Part shown: piece after piece, positions 16,801 through 24,275 of the stretch
Position numbering within the stretch: the first letter of the stretch is position 1
Layout of the letters: every line of letters starts with the position of its first letter
From: Planktothricoides raciborskii GIHE-MW2
GTDB taxonomy: Bacteria; Cyanobacteriota; Cyanobacteriia; Cyanobacteriales; Laspinemataceae
Length of the DNA stretch: 64,000 nt
Assembly: GCF_040564635.1 (NCBI RefSeq)
Contig: NZ_CP159837.1
Location: forward strand, 4,823,001 to 4,887,000
Reading direction: 5' to 3'
Notes under the pieces: model-generated
What the model saw: only the letters and a program-made list of their open reading frames with translations
Database searches by the model: none
Told to the model about the DNA's origin: nothing
Position numbers and translations under genes: made by a program

Positions 16801-19414
16801 GCTCTTGTGCTCTTGTGCTCTTGTGTGGGGGAGCGGGGGAGCCGCCATCGAGCGGAGGAGCCGCCAATCGAGCCGGGGAGCCGCCATCGAGCAAAAGCCC
16901 CTCATCCCCTCTGCCTCTTATCCCCTCATCCCCTCTACCCCGGTGTGGGGTGCAGAGGAGCTTTGTCGCGATCGCGGGAGTTTGGGGGGGGCGAATATAC
17001 CAGAGTTTCAGGGTATGATCCATGCTGCCTGAGAGGGCTATTTGCCCGTCAGGACTCAAGCACAGGGAAGTAATAGCGCCATTGTCACCTTCAAAGGTGC
17101 GTAAACAACGTCCGTTTTCCAGATGCCAGAGTTTCAAGGTATGGTCGGAACTGGCGGACAAAGCGTAGTTGCCATCAGGGGTTAGGCAGACCGAAGTAAC
17201 TTCATCCCCGTGACCGAACATGGTTTGTAGGCAATCCCCGGTAGAAAGTTGCCAGAGTTTTAGGGTGCGATCGCGGCTGCCGGACAGAGCATAGTCACCA
17301 TTATTGCTGAAGCATACGGAGGTGACTTCTCGCTGATGACCGTGGAGAGTTTGCCGACAAATTCCCGTATCAACCTCCCAGAGTTTAATGGTTTTATCCA
17401 GACTGCCAGAGAGGGCATAAGAGGGGGCATGGGAGGGGGCATTGCTATTTAAGGCTAAAGCAAGGACATCTCCTTTGTGACCAACAAAACTACGCAGACA
17501 TTCGCCGGTTGACATATGCCATAAACTAAAGCGATCGCCACTACTGGAGAGGGCGAAAACCCCGTTGGCACTGAGAGCTATGGTAAAGATTTCCTGTTGG
17601 CCTTCCTGTTGGCCTTCCTGTTGGCCTTCCTGTTGGCCTTCCTGTTGGCCTTCCTGTTGGCCTTCCTGTTCGCCAAAGTGCGGGTTGTGAGGAAAAATCC
17701 TCAGTGAGTTGCCGGAAATAACATCCCAAAGTCTCATGGTGCGATCCCAACTGGCAGAGAGAGCATACTTGCCATCAGCGCTAACGCAGACGCATTTAAC
17801 TTCCTGGGTGTGACCGACGAAAGTGTGCAGACATTCGCCGGTGGCTACGGACCAAAGCTTAAAAGTGTGGCGATCGCTAGTGGACAGAAAGAAGCGACCA
17901 TCGCCGGTAAAACAGACGGACGAAATCAAATTGGTGTGGTTAGGAATCTGGCGAATTAGTCCCATCAGCCCTTCGCCCCCGTAGCCCCGCGAGGAAGATG
18001 GGGGGGATGGGGAGGGTGGGGAGGATGGGGGGGATGGGGAGGATGGGGAGGAAAAAGGCTGCGGTAGAGGTTCACCTGAAGTAGTCGCTCCTACGCCTGC
18101 CCCTACGCCGCGTTCTAAATTAACCAGATTCAACAAATCATCTACCTGTTGACTATCATAGAAATCCCGGAGAGCTTCCAGCTTACTTATCAAAGTCACG
18201 TCATCAATTCGAGCGGTGCGCCAGAGAAACAAGCCCTGATTGTAGACCGACTCTAAATGAGCGGGGTTAATTTCCAGAGCCTTATCCCACAGTTGGAGAG
18301 CGCGAGGGAAAAAGCCCAAGTCTAGGGAACACAATGCTTTATTGTTGAGAGATGCCAGATAGTAGGTGGGATTTCGTTCCTTAGCCCAACTGACAAAATT
18401 ATATGTACAGGTATGTTTACAGGGATAGGCAACCCCAGTAGAGAGCAGATAGATTTTTTCTAACTCTGAGGAAATTTCCTCAGAGGTGGGGCGATCGGTG
18501 GGGTTCTTGCGGAAACAGCGGCGCAACAACCAGCATAGTTCACTGGGCATTTGCGGACTGGGCATCTCACCGGGCGTTTGCGAACTGGGCATTTGGTCGG
18601 TGTTCCTACCAGACGAACCTGGGGAAAATGGGGAAAATTCCCCAGACTCCTGATAAGACTTCAAAGCTTGGGCAGCGGCGGATCCCGCAGACCAGGTGCG
18701 TTTTCCTTGGAACATTTCCAGAACCAACAGCCCCCAACTCCAACAATCCACAGTTGGGGTTAAAGACAAAGACTTGACTTGTTCTGGGGAAAAATAGGGA
18801 TCGAAACAGAAATTATTGGATGGATCGCTTTGGGCAGAGGCACCGAGTCCCCAGAAAGTAACAAAGTCATTTAGTTTAACCAAACCATCAGGGCACAGGA
18901 GGAGATTTGCTGGACGAACCCCTTGATGAATTACGCCACTCCGGTGGATATAAGCCAGCGCCCAAGCGGATTTTATTGCTATGTCTAAAATTCTGGCCAA
19001 AACCGCGTTACTGGTTCCTTGGTACAACCTACCAGACCGAATTTCATCATCTAGGGTATTGCCAGTGACAAACTCGGTGAAGATGGCGAAACGGCTTTCA
19101 CCGGCGAGTTCAAGATTTTTTGGGGGCAAGGAGCGCCCATAGAAGCAATTGACTAATAGCGGATGCCATGCCAAATCTGCCCAAGCTTTAACCCGGTCGG
19201 CGATGGAGCGATCGCCAAGGAAGACTTTCGGTTTAGGAACGCTCATTATCAGTTGGACATCCCAGCCCAGGTGCCTCACGTGATAACGCGTTCCCATACC
19301 AGGAGACTCAGGAGACTCAGGAGACTCAGAAGATTGGGTCTGCACTGCCAGAACTTCATATAGTCCCAGGAGAACATCGCCTACTTGCCAAGAATTAGAA
19401 AACTGTATTTCCAT
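13817..19414 (-). CDS. giant pseudokinase-TPR-WD40-FHA-pseudokinase protein
   Basis: 1865 codons from ATG. Order: a kinase-like domain (~10-330), two or three TPR-like helices (~350-440), 14 WD40 repeats (~490-1215, enough for two seven-bladed propellers), a linker, an FHA domain (~1395-1510, with IGRG, SRYHC and NSKNGTFVNG), and a second kinase-like domain (~1555-1860). In the first kinase domain HRDxKxxN reads HQGVRPAN and there is no clear beta-3 Lys. In the second it reads HGTLKPAN with DYA for DFG, although the Gly-loop and ALK Lys remain. Both lack the catalytic Asp, so it is probably a phospho-Thr-reading scaffold rather than an active kinase. Several tandem DNA repeats lie in its linkers. 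The next upstream gene encodes a smaller relative. Confidence 0.9.
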   Translation of the reverse strand: MEIQFSNSWQVGDVLLGLYEVLAVQTQSSESPESPESPGMGTRYHVRHLGWDVQLIMSVPKPKVFLGDRSIADRVKAWADLAWHPLLVNCFYGRSLPPKNLELAGESRFAIFTEFVTGNTLDDEIRSGRLYQGTSNAVLARILDIAIKSAWALAYIHRSGVIHQGVRPANLLLCPDGLVKLNDFVTFWGLGASAQSDPSNNFCFDPYFSPEQVKSLSLTPTVDCWSWGLLVLEMFQGKRTWSAGSAAAQALKSYQESGEFSPFSPGSSGRNTDQMPSSQTPGEMPSPQMPSELCWLLRRCFRKNPTDRPTSEEISSELEKIYLLSTGVAYPCKHTCTYNFVSWAKERNPTYYLASLNNKALCSLDLGFFPRALQLWDKALEINPAHLESVYNQGLFLWRTARIDDVTLISKLEALRDFYDSQQVDDLLNLVNLERGVGAGVGATTSGEPLPQPFSSPSSPSPPSSPPSPSPPSSSRGYGGEGLMGLIRQIPNHTNLISSVCFTGDGRFFLSTSDRHTFKLWSVATGECLHTFVGHTQEVKCVCVSADGKYALSASWDRTMRLWDVISGNSLRIFPHNPHFGEQEGQQEGQQEGQQEGQQEGQQEGQQEIFTIALSANGVFALSSSGDRFSLWHMSTGECLRSFVGHKGDVLALALNSNAPSHAPSYALSGSLDKTIKLWEVDTGICRQTLHGHQREVTSVCFSNNGDYALSGSRDRTLKLWQLSTGDCLQTMFGHGDEVTSVCLTPDGNYALSASSDHTLKLWHLENGRCLRTFEGDNGAITSLCLSPDGQIALSGSMDHTLKLWYIRPPQTPAIATKLLCTPHRGRGDEGIRGRGDEGLLLDGGSPARLAAPPLDGGSPAPPHKSTRAQEHKNTRTQEHKSIPRQSKKYRIFHLPKKSFVAAAEEITLAEHSSTIGPAVLSADGRIALFAGSLDKSFVGMFSVDERCCSGESTDEAPSRAVGGDREFVGHKDQVRSLSLSSDNSTALSGSADKTVKLWEVATGKCLCTLTGHQDAVNSVSFSADGLYVISGSSDRTIKLWDIATGKCLYTLKGHYGAVNCIYPSPDGRYLLSGSADTTLKVWDLRQQKCLRTFKGHQGSITSLQISADGAIALTGSTDKTLRLWHLHQSKCLQTLIGHTAEVTSVCLTQEGRYALSASQDQTVKVWQVANRQCLHTFMRIPSSGGDVSLSVSPLSVSLSADGRYALCSSAMTLKLWSLDWELENRDPAPWDEAARPYLEVFLTLHTPGTHIPGTHIPGTEVGENSEENSSEEIPTWTEADFQQLLRILSWSGYGWLEPEGLKTQLEAMAANWQWLSPFIAEISYSELEYEGTQLTYYAPESVSKEEPAIGRGAEEPAVGRGTRGRMIGPPSDEGLLLPGSPDPRIPGTPASPHPTYPDAITLVIESGPLKGQKFHFNSRTTCVIGRGQGCIPLLPNDSSHQTVSRYHCLLDVNPPFSIRIRDLNSKNGTFVNGQILGKDIKDTVAGNIKYEMKLNDGDRFKLGYTSFAVLINSKPSKENIDQNFLNLNSSIKGNLFFNLPNDSANNSSGLPILPTIEGYTILDVLGRGRTSQVHSIRHNETGQIMALKVLQPQSGKQSGNQWEKIASFLRDLENLKKLRHPNIIQLIDYGYWGGQFFLILEHCPGENVIKLMQQQGKCLSVEKSLEIIFQVLDGLDYAHHLDVPFGKQANVLSDGKGLFHGTLKPANIFLSGVLSGVLSGVLSGVKPNTPQEVKIRVKLSDYALDKAFDLAGLGGLTMTGIKPRQPIFICRQQAIDFRCVQAELDVWTAAACLYFMLTGRFVRNFVGENPWLTVLQTEPVPIGDRHPGIPKALAELVDLALGDRGHIYFKKAAAFKQALESVYP
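14238..14284. repeat. 12-bp tandem repeat in kinase gene
   Basis: Unit acaccagataat, about four copies, coding for SGVL repeats inside the C-terminal kinase-like domain just after the HGTLKPAN motif. Unit length is a multiple of three. Confidence 0.8.
15253..15284. repeat. 8-bp tandem repeat (CGGGGATC) in kinase gene
   Basis: Three perfect copies of cggggatc at 15253-15276 and a fourth near-copy (cggggagc). It codes for a Pro/Ser/Gly-rich linker before the FHA domain. The unit is not a multiple of three, so a change of one copy would shift the frame. Confidence 0.85.
15640..15676. repeat. 15-bp tandem repeat in kinase gene
   Basis: Unit gggttcctgggatat, about two and a half copies, coding for PGTHI repeats in the linker after the WD40 part. 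Confidence 0.75.
16769..16824. repeat. 8-bp tandem repeat (GCTCTTGT) x7 in kinase gene
   Basis: Seven head-to-tail copies of gctcttgt (two with one change) inside the linker between WD40 repeats 7 and 8; read on minus as alternating TRAQEHKN-like peptides. 56 bases in total. Unit length 8 means that gain or loss of one copy breaks the frame, the hallmark of slipped-strand phase variation. Confidence 0.9.
17591..17674. repeat. 12-bp tandem repeat in kinase gene
   Basis: Unit ttcctgttggcc, six full copies and one degenerate. It codes for an (EGQQ)n stretch inside WD40 repeat 3. Confidence 0.85.
19301..19327. repeat. 9-bp tandem repeat near kinase gene 5' end
   Basis: Three copies of aggagactc, coding for repeated SPE near residue 30 of the giant protein. 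Confidence 0.8.
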
Positions 19415-19522
19415 AGACCTATCAGACCTATCACTATAGCGGACGTAAGCATTACCAACCCACTACAACTTTTTACAAACAATCAACCTACCAATCAACC
19501 AGCCAATCAACCAGCCACCAGA

Positions 19523-20887
19523 CTAACGATGAGCTTTTAGCAAAGCGTTTTTCAAATCAACCGCAGACTTAAGCTGAATTTCTGGGTTATCTACCAATGC
19601 CCAGTCAATAACTTTTGCCAGAGGTCTGGGGATATCGGGGCAACGTTTGGCGATCGCCACTGCCTCCGTAGTTAATACGGTCAAAAATGGATCTCTATTA
19701 TGAGTAAAATCCCTAGGATAAGTGCCTGTAATCATGTAATAAAGACAAGCGGCGGCGGCCCAAACATCCACTGATCGTTCAGCATACTTAAAATTGAGAA
19801 CTTGCTGCCGAGGCATAAAAAATGGCATTGACCCTTTAGTTCCCGTAAGACTTTGGCCGCTAAACCCAGCCAAGTCAAAAGACCGATCTAATCCAAAAAC
19901 TCCCAGTTTGGCAAAACATATACCTCCTATATCAGTCAAGAAAAACTCACTTGGTTTTAAATTCCCGTGGACTAAACCAGCACTATGCCCATAGCTCAAT
20001 CCCTCCAAAACCTGTAAAACAATGGCCACCGCTTCGTTCGGGGGTAATTTACCGCCTCGTTGAGCCATCAGTTCCTCAACATTGCCGCCGTTACAGAACT
20101 CTTCAACTAGGAAAAATAGCCCGTTGGCAAAACAGAAGTTTTTCAGTCGGACGAGGTTGGGATGCCTCAATAATTTGCTTTTTTCCATTTCTGCCAAAAA
20201 CCAGTTTTGGGCTGATTCCTTGACTGCCACTTGTGGCACCATGATTTTCAGCGCTGATTTTTCTCCGGTGTTGGTGCGACGAATTAAGTGTACTTCCCCA
20301 TATTTGTTACTGCTTGCTTTGCCCAAAGTTGTTTGAATTGCGTAACCTTGGCAGCACGAAGGGCGATCGCTCCCGGTTTGGCTGAGTAGTTGCTCCACAG
20401 TATCTCTGAGATTTATTGCTCGAAGAGGGGCACAGGAGCGGTTGTGTTCTGGTGCGGGGAAATTTCCCCCAGACAAGAGAGGAGATAGGCCGCCATCGGG
20501 AAGAGGAGCAGATGGGCCGCCATCGGCTTCTACGCTGACTCGGAAAACTGTGTTGCCTATTTTGATTTTATCCCCGTCGGTTAAGTCGTATTCGGGGAAG
20601 TTGAGCTTTGCTCCTTGTTGAGCAGTTTGATGGGGTTGCCGTTGGCCAATTTTTGCCCCGTTGACGAAGGTGCCGTTTTTGCTGCCAAAATCTCTGATTC
20701 GGATCGCGGGTGGGTTGATGTCCAGCAGGCAGTGATACCGAGAAATTGCCCGGTTGCTTCTGCGATCGGGGATTCTTGGGTGGCACTCCTGGGCTCGGCC
20801 AATAATACAAGTGGCGCGAGAATCAAACTCAAATATCTCTCCTTGGAGTTGACCTTGACTAATGGTCAGAATGACTTTTGCGTGCAT
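19523..20887 (-). CDS. FHA domain-pseudokinase protein
   Basis: 454 codons from ATG. An N-terminal FHA domain (~5-110) has TCIIGRAQEC, ISRYHC and GSKNGTFVNG, the phospho-Thr-binding residues. After a short linker the kinase-like domain (~165-450) has an intact ALK Lys and a recognisable C-lobe (VDVWAAAACLYYMITGTYP). The catalytic loop reads LVHGNLKPSEFF: Asp is replaced by Asn and the metal-binding Asn by Glu, and VFG stands where DFG belongs. Activity is therefore unlikely. The C-lobe closely resembles the second kinase-like domain of the giant protein 108 bases downstream, so the two genes are paralogous neighbours and probably form one operon. Confidence 0.9.
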   Translation of the reverse strand: MHAKVILTISQGQLQGEIFEFDSRATCIIGRAQECHPRIPDRRSNRAISRYHCLLDINPPAIRIRDFGSKNGTFVNGAKIGQRQPHQTAQQGAKLNFPEYDLTDGDKIKIGNTVFRVSVEADGGPSAPLPDGGLSPLLSGGNFPAPEHNRSCAPLRAINLRDTVEQLLSQTGSDRPSCCQGYAIQTTLGKASSNKYGEVHLIRRTNTGEKSALKIMVPQVAVKESAQNWFLAEMEKSKLLRHPNLVRLKNFCFANGLFFLVEEFCNGGNVEELMAQRGGKLPPNEAVAIVLQVLEGLSYGHSAGLVHGNLKPSEFFLTDIGGICFAKLGVFGLDRSFDLAGFSGQSLTGTKGSMPFFMPRQQVLNFKYAERSVDVWAAAACLYYMITGTYPRDFTHNRDPFLTVLTTEAVAIAKRCPDIPRPLAKVIDWALVDNPEIQLKSAVDLKNALLKAHR

Positions 20888-21155
20888 GGGATTGTCGATT
20901 ATGAGTAATAGAAGCCTCAGATGCTTCCCGATTAACGACGCAAGTCTATGCTAATTTTTTCTTAGCCGTGACAAAAAATAGGGGTTAACTACAGAAGCCG
21001 AAAACTTACCCAATCTTACCCAATCTTACCCAAAATTCCTCAAATCGTCATAAATTTCCAGAGGAAAGACCTGCGATTGTTAGATTCAAATTGTCAATCT
21101 GGTCATTAGTGGTGGTAAGATTGGATCTGGTTAGGCGCGTGGGAATTATGACTCC

Positions 21156-21938
21156 ATGTTATTAGGGTTTAAAACACAACTTAAAATCAATCAAACCCAA
21201 CGGCAACAACTTGCTCGCCATGCGGGAGTGGCACGTCATGCCTACAATTGGGGTCACGGTTTATGTTTAGGTATTTTATCACATAATACTCATTGTAGCC
21301 CAGAAGAAAAAATTAAATTTTCTACAGCCATTGACTTACATAAATGGTTAAATAAATTAGTCAAGCCAGAAAGTCCCTGGTACTATGAAGTTTCCAAATG
21401 TGCGCCTCAGTACGCTTATTTGTCATCTCACCCAACGGTGGCAAGATTGCTTTAAAAAAAAGAAAGCACGACCAAAATTTAAGAAAAAAGGTAGACAGGA
21501 CAGCTTTACATTGGATGGGACAATTAAAATCTTATCATCAAATAAACTGAAAGTACCAGTTATCGGCTGTCTAAAAACTTATGAAAGACTCCCGGTCGTT
21601 CCCGACCCCAAAAATGAAGGAGAGAGAAGAGAGGAGAGAGGAGAGAGAATATTTTTCATGGTTCACCTCTTTACTCTTTACTCTTTCATGGTTCACCTCT
21701 TTCATGGTTCACCTCTTTCCTCTTTTCTCTAGATGTTCCCGTTGCCCCCACAGATAAAATAGTAGATGTAGTTGGGATAGATTTGGGGATAAAAGCCCTG
21801 GCTAACCTATCAACCGGAGCCTGTAGAAAGCAATCGAAGAAACTGGCAAAACTCCAAAGAAAAGTTAGTCGAAAAGTATCGGGGTCAGCCAATCGCCATG
21901 TAGGGGTTCACAGAAAAAGCCAAAGAGAAAGCCAATAG
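21156..21938 (+). pseudogene. broken TnpB (IS200/IS605 OrfB) gene
   Basis: The frame opens at ATG 21156 with GFKTQLKINQTQRQQLARHA, the typical TnpB N-terminus, then shifts frame near 21430. The next frame continues with KKKARPKFKKKGRQDSFTLD and VIGCLKTYERLP. At 21613-21731 a purine/pyrimidine repeat interrupts it. The code then resumes with PVAPTDKIVDVVGIDLGIKA (the RuvC-I motif with its Asp) and KLAKLQRKVSRKVSGSANRH before a stop at 21938. The rest of the RuvC domain and the zinc finger are gone. A dead relic; no TnpA, no clear element ends and no obvious reRNA are left. Confidence 0.88.
21613..21731. repeat. repeat inserted into tnpB relic
   Basis: A GGAGAGAGAAGAG-type purine run (21618-21649) is followed by three copies of catggttcacctcttt and a pyrimidine run. 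It separates two parts of the TnpB code that should be contiguous, so it arrived by insertion. Similar in style to the element after glgP. Confidence 0.65.
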
Positions 21939-21945
21939 ACAAGAA

Positions 21946-22023
21946 GGCAAAATTCTCAAAAGCCGAGTGGCGCTTTTAAGGGGAATTGGGGGATCGATCC
22001 CTTATTTTGCACTCTTGTCTAAT
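21946..22023. repeat. GCAAAATTC...GTCTAAT element, copy 1
   Basis: Begins ggcaaaattctcaaaagc and ends with gatcgatccc-ttattttgcactcttgtctaat. Same ends as the copies at 46.77 and 48.36 kb. Confidence 0.7.
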
Positions 22024-22065
22024 GTGATTTGTATTTATTCGGTTTAAACCCGAAAAAATGATCCA

Positions 22066-22125
22066 GGATCAAAATCAAGTCAAAATCAAGTCAAAATCAA
22101 GTCAAAATCAAGTCAAAATCAAATT
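22066..22125. repeat. 11-bp tandem repeat aaaatcaagtc
   Basis: Five copies of (c)aaaatcaagt in the gap (21939-22327) before the SRPBCC gene. Apart from this repeat and the element at 21946-22023 I see nothing in that gap but an AT-rich run at 22270-22320 that may be a promoter. Confidence 0.75.
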
Positions 22126-22327
22126 ATCAAGGTATTGAGCCGATTCCCTAGATGAATTTCCCCCATTCCTTTACCCCATTCTCTTCAGATATCTGGAGAG
22201 CCAACGATTTCGCTATTCAGAAAAGGGAAATCAAGCCGATCGCCTCAAATATTTTCCATTAACCCCAATACCTGAATTAATGATATAATTGCTAAAATTC
22301 AGAAATTTTCTATATTGTTTGATTGTC

Positions 22328-22774
22328 ATGAAAAATTGGCTAGAACACAGCGTTTTTGTGGAAGTAGACATCCCCATAGACTTTGTTTGGAGTCTTTGGT
22401 CTGATTTAGAACAAATGCCTCGGTGGATGAAGTGGATTGAATCCGTGGAGATTCTAGAAGACGACCCTGATTTATCTAAATGGAAACTCGCATCTGGGGG
22501 ATTTGAATTTAGTTGGCTTTCTCGGATTTTAAAATTAGTCCCAAATCAGATTATTCAATGGGAATCCATTGATGGACTGCCTAACCAAGGGGCTGTTCGT
22601 TTTTATGACCGCCACAATAAAAGCATTGTGAAACTGACCATCTCCTATAAAATTCCCGGATTTTTGGGCGAAATTATGGATAACCTGTTTTTAGGCCGAG
22701 TGGTGGAATCAACCATTCAAGCGGATCTCGACCGATTTCGTGATTATGCACTCAAAGCTTACGCCGAAAATTAA
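22328..22774 (+). CDS. SRPBCC (cyclase/dehydrase-type) protein
   Basis: 148 codons; ATG 22328 is preferred over the frame start at 22289 because MKNWLEHSVFVEVDIPIDFV is the normal start of the family. The START/Bet-v-1-like fold is shown by FVEVDIPIDFVWSLWSDLEQMPRWMKWIESVE, then IQWESIDGLPNQGAVRFY and a long C-terminal helix. Members bind a hydrophobic ligand in a cavity; the cyanobacterial ones are mostly uncharacterised, some coenzyme-Q- or carotenoid-related. Monocistronic, followed at once by a strong terminator-like hairpin. Confidence 0.88.
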   Translation: MKNWLEHSVFVEVDIPIDFVWSLWSDLEQMPRWMKWIESVEILEDDPDLSKWKLASGGFEFSWLSRILKLVPNQIIQWESIDGLPNQGAVRFYDRHNKSIVKLTISYKIPGFLGEIMDNLFLGRVVESTIQADLDRFRDYALKAYAEN

Positions 22775-22857
22775 GCCCTGTGATAATGGAATCAAGATTA
22801 GATGACTGATTGGGCAAAAAAGCCTTCCAAACATTCCCGGATTTAGATATCCCCCAT

Positions 22858-22901
22858 AGAGACGGAATCTTTCAACCACCAACGTTGCAGATTCCGTCTC
22901 T
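22858..22901 (+). terminator. terminator hairpin after SRPBCC gene
   Basis: Perfect 13-bp arms AGAGACGGAATCT (22858-22870) and AGATTCCGTCTCT (22889-22901) with an 18-base loop, followed by TTATTCTTG. It stands 83 bases behind the stop codon. Confidence 0.75.
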
Positions 22902-23448
22902 TTATTCTTGTTTCTATCACCAAGCGTTCCAGAGAGTCCCTTGCCCAGGGCGAAAATATTGCTGATTAAGAGTTAGATATTAAATAATTAGATATTAAGG
23001 CAGTAAGCTGTCGGGGATTGCTTCTGTCGATCGCCATTAATCGCGATCGCGCGTTGCTCAGACGAGGGAATCGAGCCTGGGATCCAGGATGTATTGATTG
23101 GGGTAAATTTTTCTCAGAGATCGTCAAAGGCGATCGCCATCAGAAGCGATCGCATATCCGTAGAATCACTGACATACATAAAAATTGGCTAAGGATTTCT
23201 CAATTCTGAAGTGAAGATTTAACAGGTCAGCCTAGGTCTGATAATCCAATACTGCTAAGACATCAGAGCCTAGTTTACAAAACTACACAATTGAAATGCT
23301 CTGAAAAAAAACTCCACCAGAATATTTTAGGGAACCTATCAATGACCTTTCCCGTCTTGGAGGGAGTAGGTTCACTAGAGTGGTGCCGATCAAATTAGTG
23401 AGCCTCCCATCAGAATAGATCGAGGCAAAGCAGATAAAAGGTAGAAAA

Positions 23449-23592
23449 ATGAAGATGGATACTGGTAGCTTTGAAAAAATTAATCACCCTGGCATCCTTC
23501 ACTCATTAATTCTGGATCAAATCTCCGGTTTAATTGAGATTTTCAGGGGAGTTAATCTGGTGGGTAAAAATTCATTGATTATTTCTATTTAA
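23449..23592 (+). CDS. possible small peptide gene (47 codons)
   Basis: ATG at 23449 is preceded by AAAAGGTAG, a fair ribosome-binding site, and the frame (MKMDTGSFEKINHPGILHSL and on) ends in TAA. The C-terminal half is moderately hydrophobic. No family is recognised. It could equally be chance in an AT-rich area. Confidence 0.2.
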   Translation: MKMDTGSFEKINHPGILHSLILDQISGLIEIFRGVNLVGKNSLIISI

Positions 23593-23848
23593 TTAATAAA
23601 ATACATAATGATTAATGATTCACGAGCCATGTCTTTGGTGCAAAATCTGTGGCTTTAGGTTTTTTTGTTGATTTTTTATGCAAAAAATATAAAATTACTA
23701 AAATTAATTTATAAAATATATGATTAAGAATTAAATTTCTAGCTTAATTATATCAATTTTTTTAGTGCTTTTTTTATAAAAAATATTGAATTTTCTGCTG
23801 AATGTTTCTTAATTACAAAAAAATACATCTATGTTCACGGCTCTGAAT

Positions 23849-23875
23849 AAAAGCTATTAAAATTTAATAGCTTTT
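23849..23875. terminator. perfect AT-rich hairpin 1
   Basis: AAAAGCTATTAAA and TTTAATAGCTTTT arms (13 bp) almost touch. Terminator-like on both strands, since the arms end in A/T runs. Confidence 0.6.
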
Positions 23876-23884
23876 AATTTAATA

Positions 23885-23930
23885 TTTTTGAAGTTTTTAT
23901 AAAGTTTAAGCTTTATAAAAACTTCAAAAA
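23885..23930. terminator. perfect AT-rich hairpin 2 (20-bp stem)
   Basis: The arm at 23885-23904 and its exact complement at 23911-23930 form a 20-bp stem with a 6-base loop (tttaag). It begins ten bases after hairpin 1. It lies 346 bases before the 1792-codon gene. Confidence 0.7.
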
Positions 23931-24275
23931 AACATCTAGACAGTTAGAAAAAAATAAGCTACAGTAGAAAAAATAAGCTACATAAATTATAGGATAGAAA
24001 TAAAATTTATGCGTTGTCTTGGGCAGAAACAATAGGAAAATCACCGAACACCCAAAAAACGACTGCATTAGATAGACCATATATCAAGAATATTCAGGGT
24101 AGCACTTATACAATCCGCAAAAAAACATGAAATTGCGATCGCCTAATCAGTCGATGCCTAAGACAAGGAAGGATGGCAAATGTATATTTTCTGAACAATC
24201 CCCAAGAAAATTTTCCTCAGAAAATTACCACAAACATAAGACCAGAGTTTAATTCAGGAAAACCGGAGAATTATT

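Larger units (their letters stand above)
22902..24275. other. long AT-rich leader region before the 1792-codon gene
   Basis: About 1.37 kb without a clear gene. 22990-23200 is ordinary and HIP1-rich. 23570-23990 is extremely AT-rich and holds two perfect hairpins. 24000-24270 is mixed and contains gcgatcgc. A short frame at 23449-23592 is listed separately. The length suggests a long regulated 5' leader or a lost gene. Confidence 0.5.

Noticed and set aside
16635-17073. Several open plus-strand frames across the repeat part of the giant gene
   Set aside because: They come from the 8-bp repeat being open in all frames (Cys/Leu/Val-rich products) and lie opposite a clear WD40 protein.
23018-23209. 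Plus-strand frame of 63 codons after the SRPBCC terminator
   Set aside because: Rich in HIP1-derived Arg/Asp codons with no ribosome-binding site; looks like chance.
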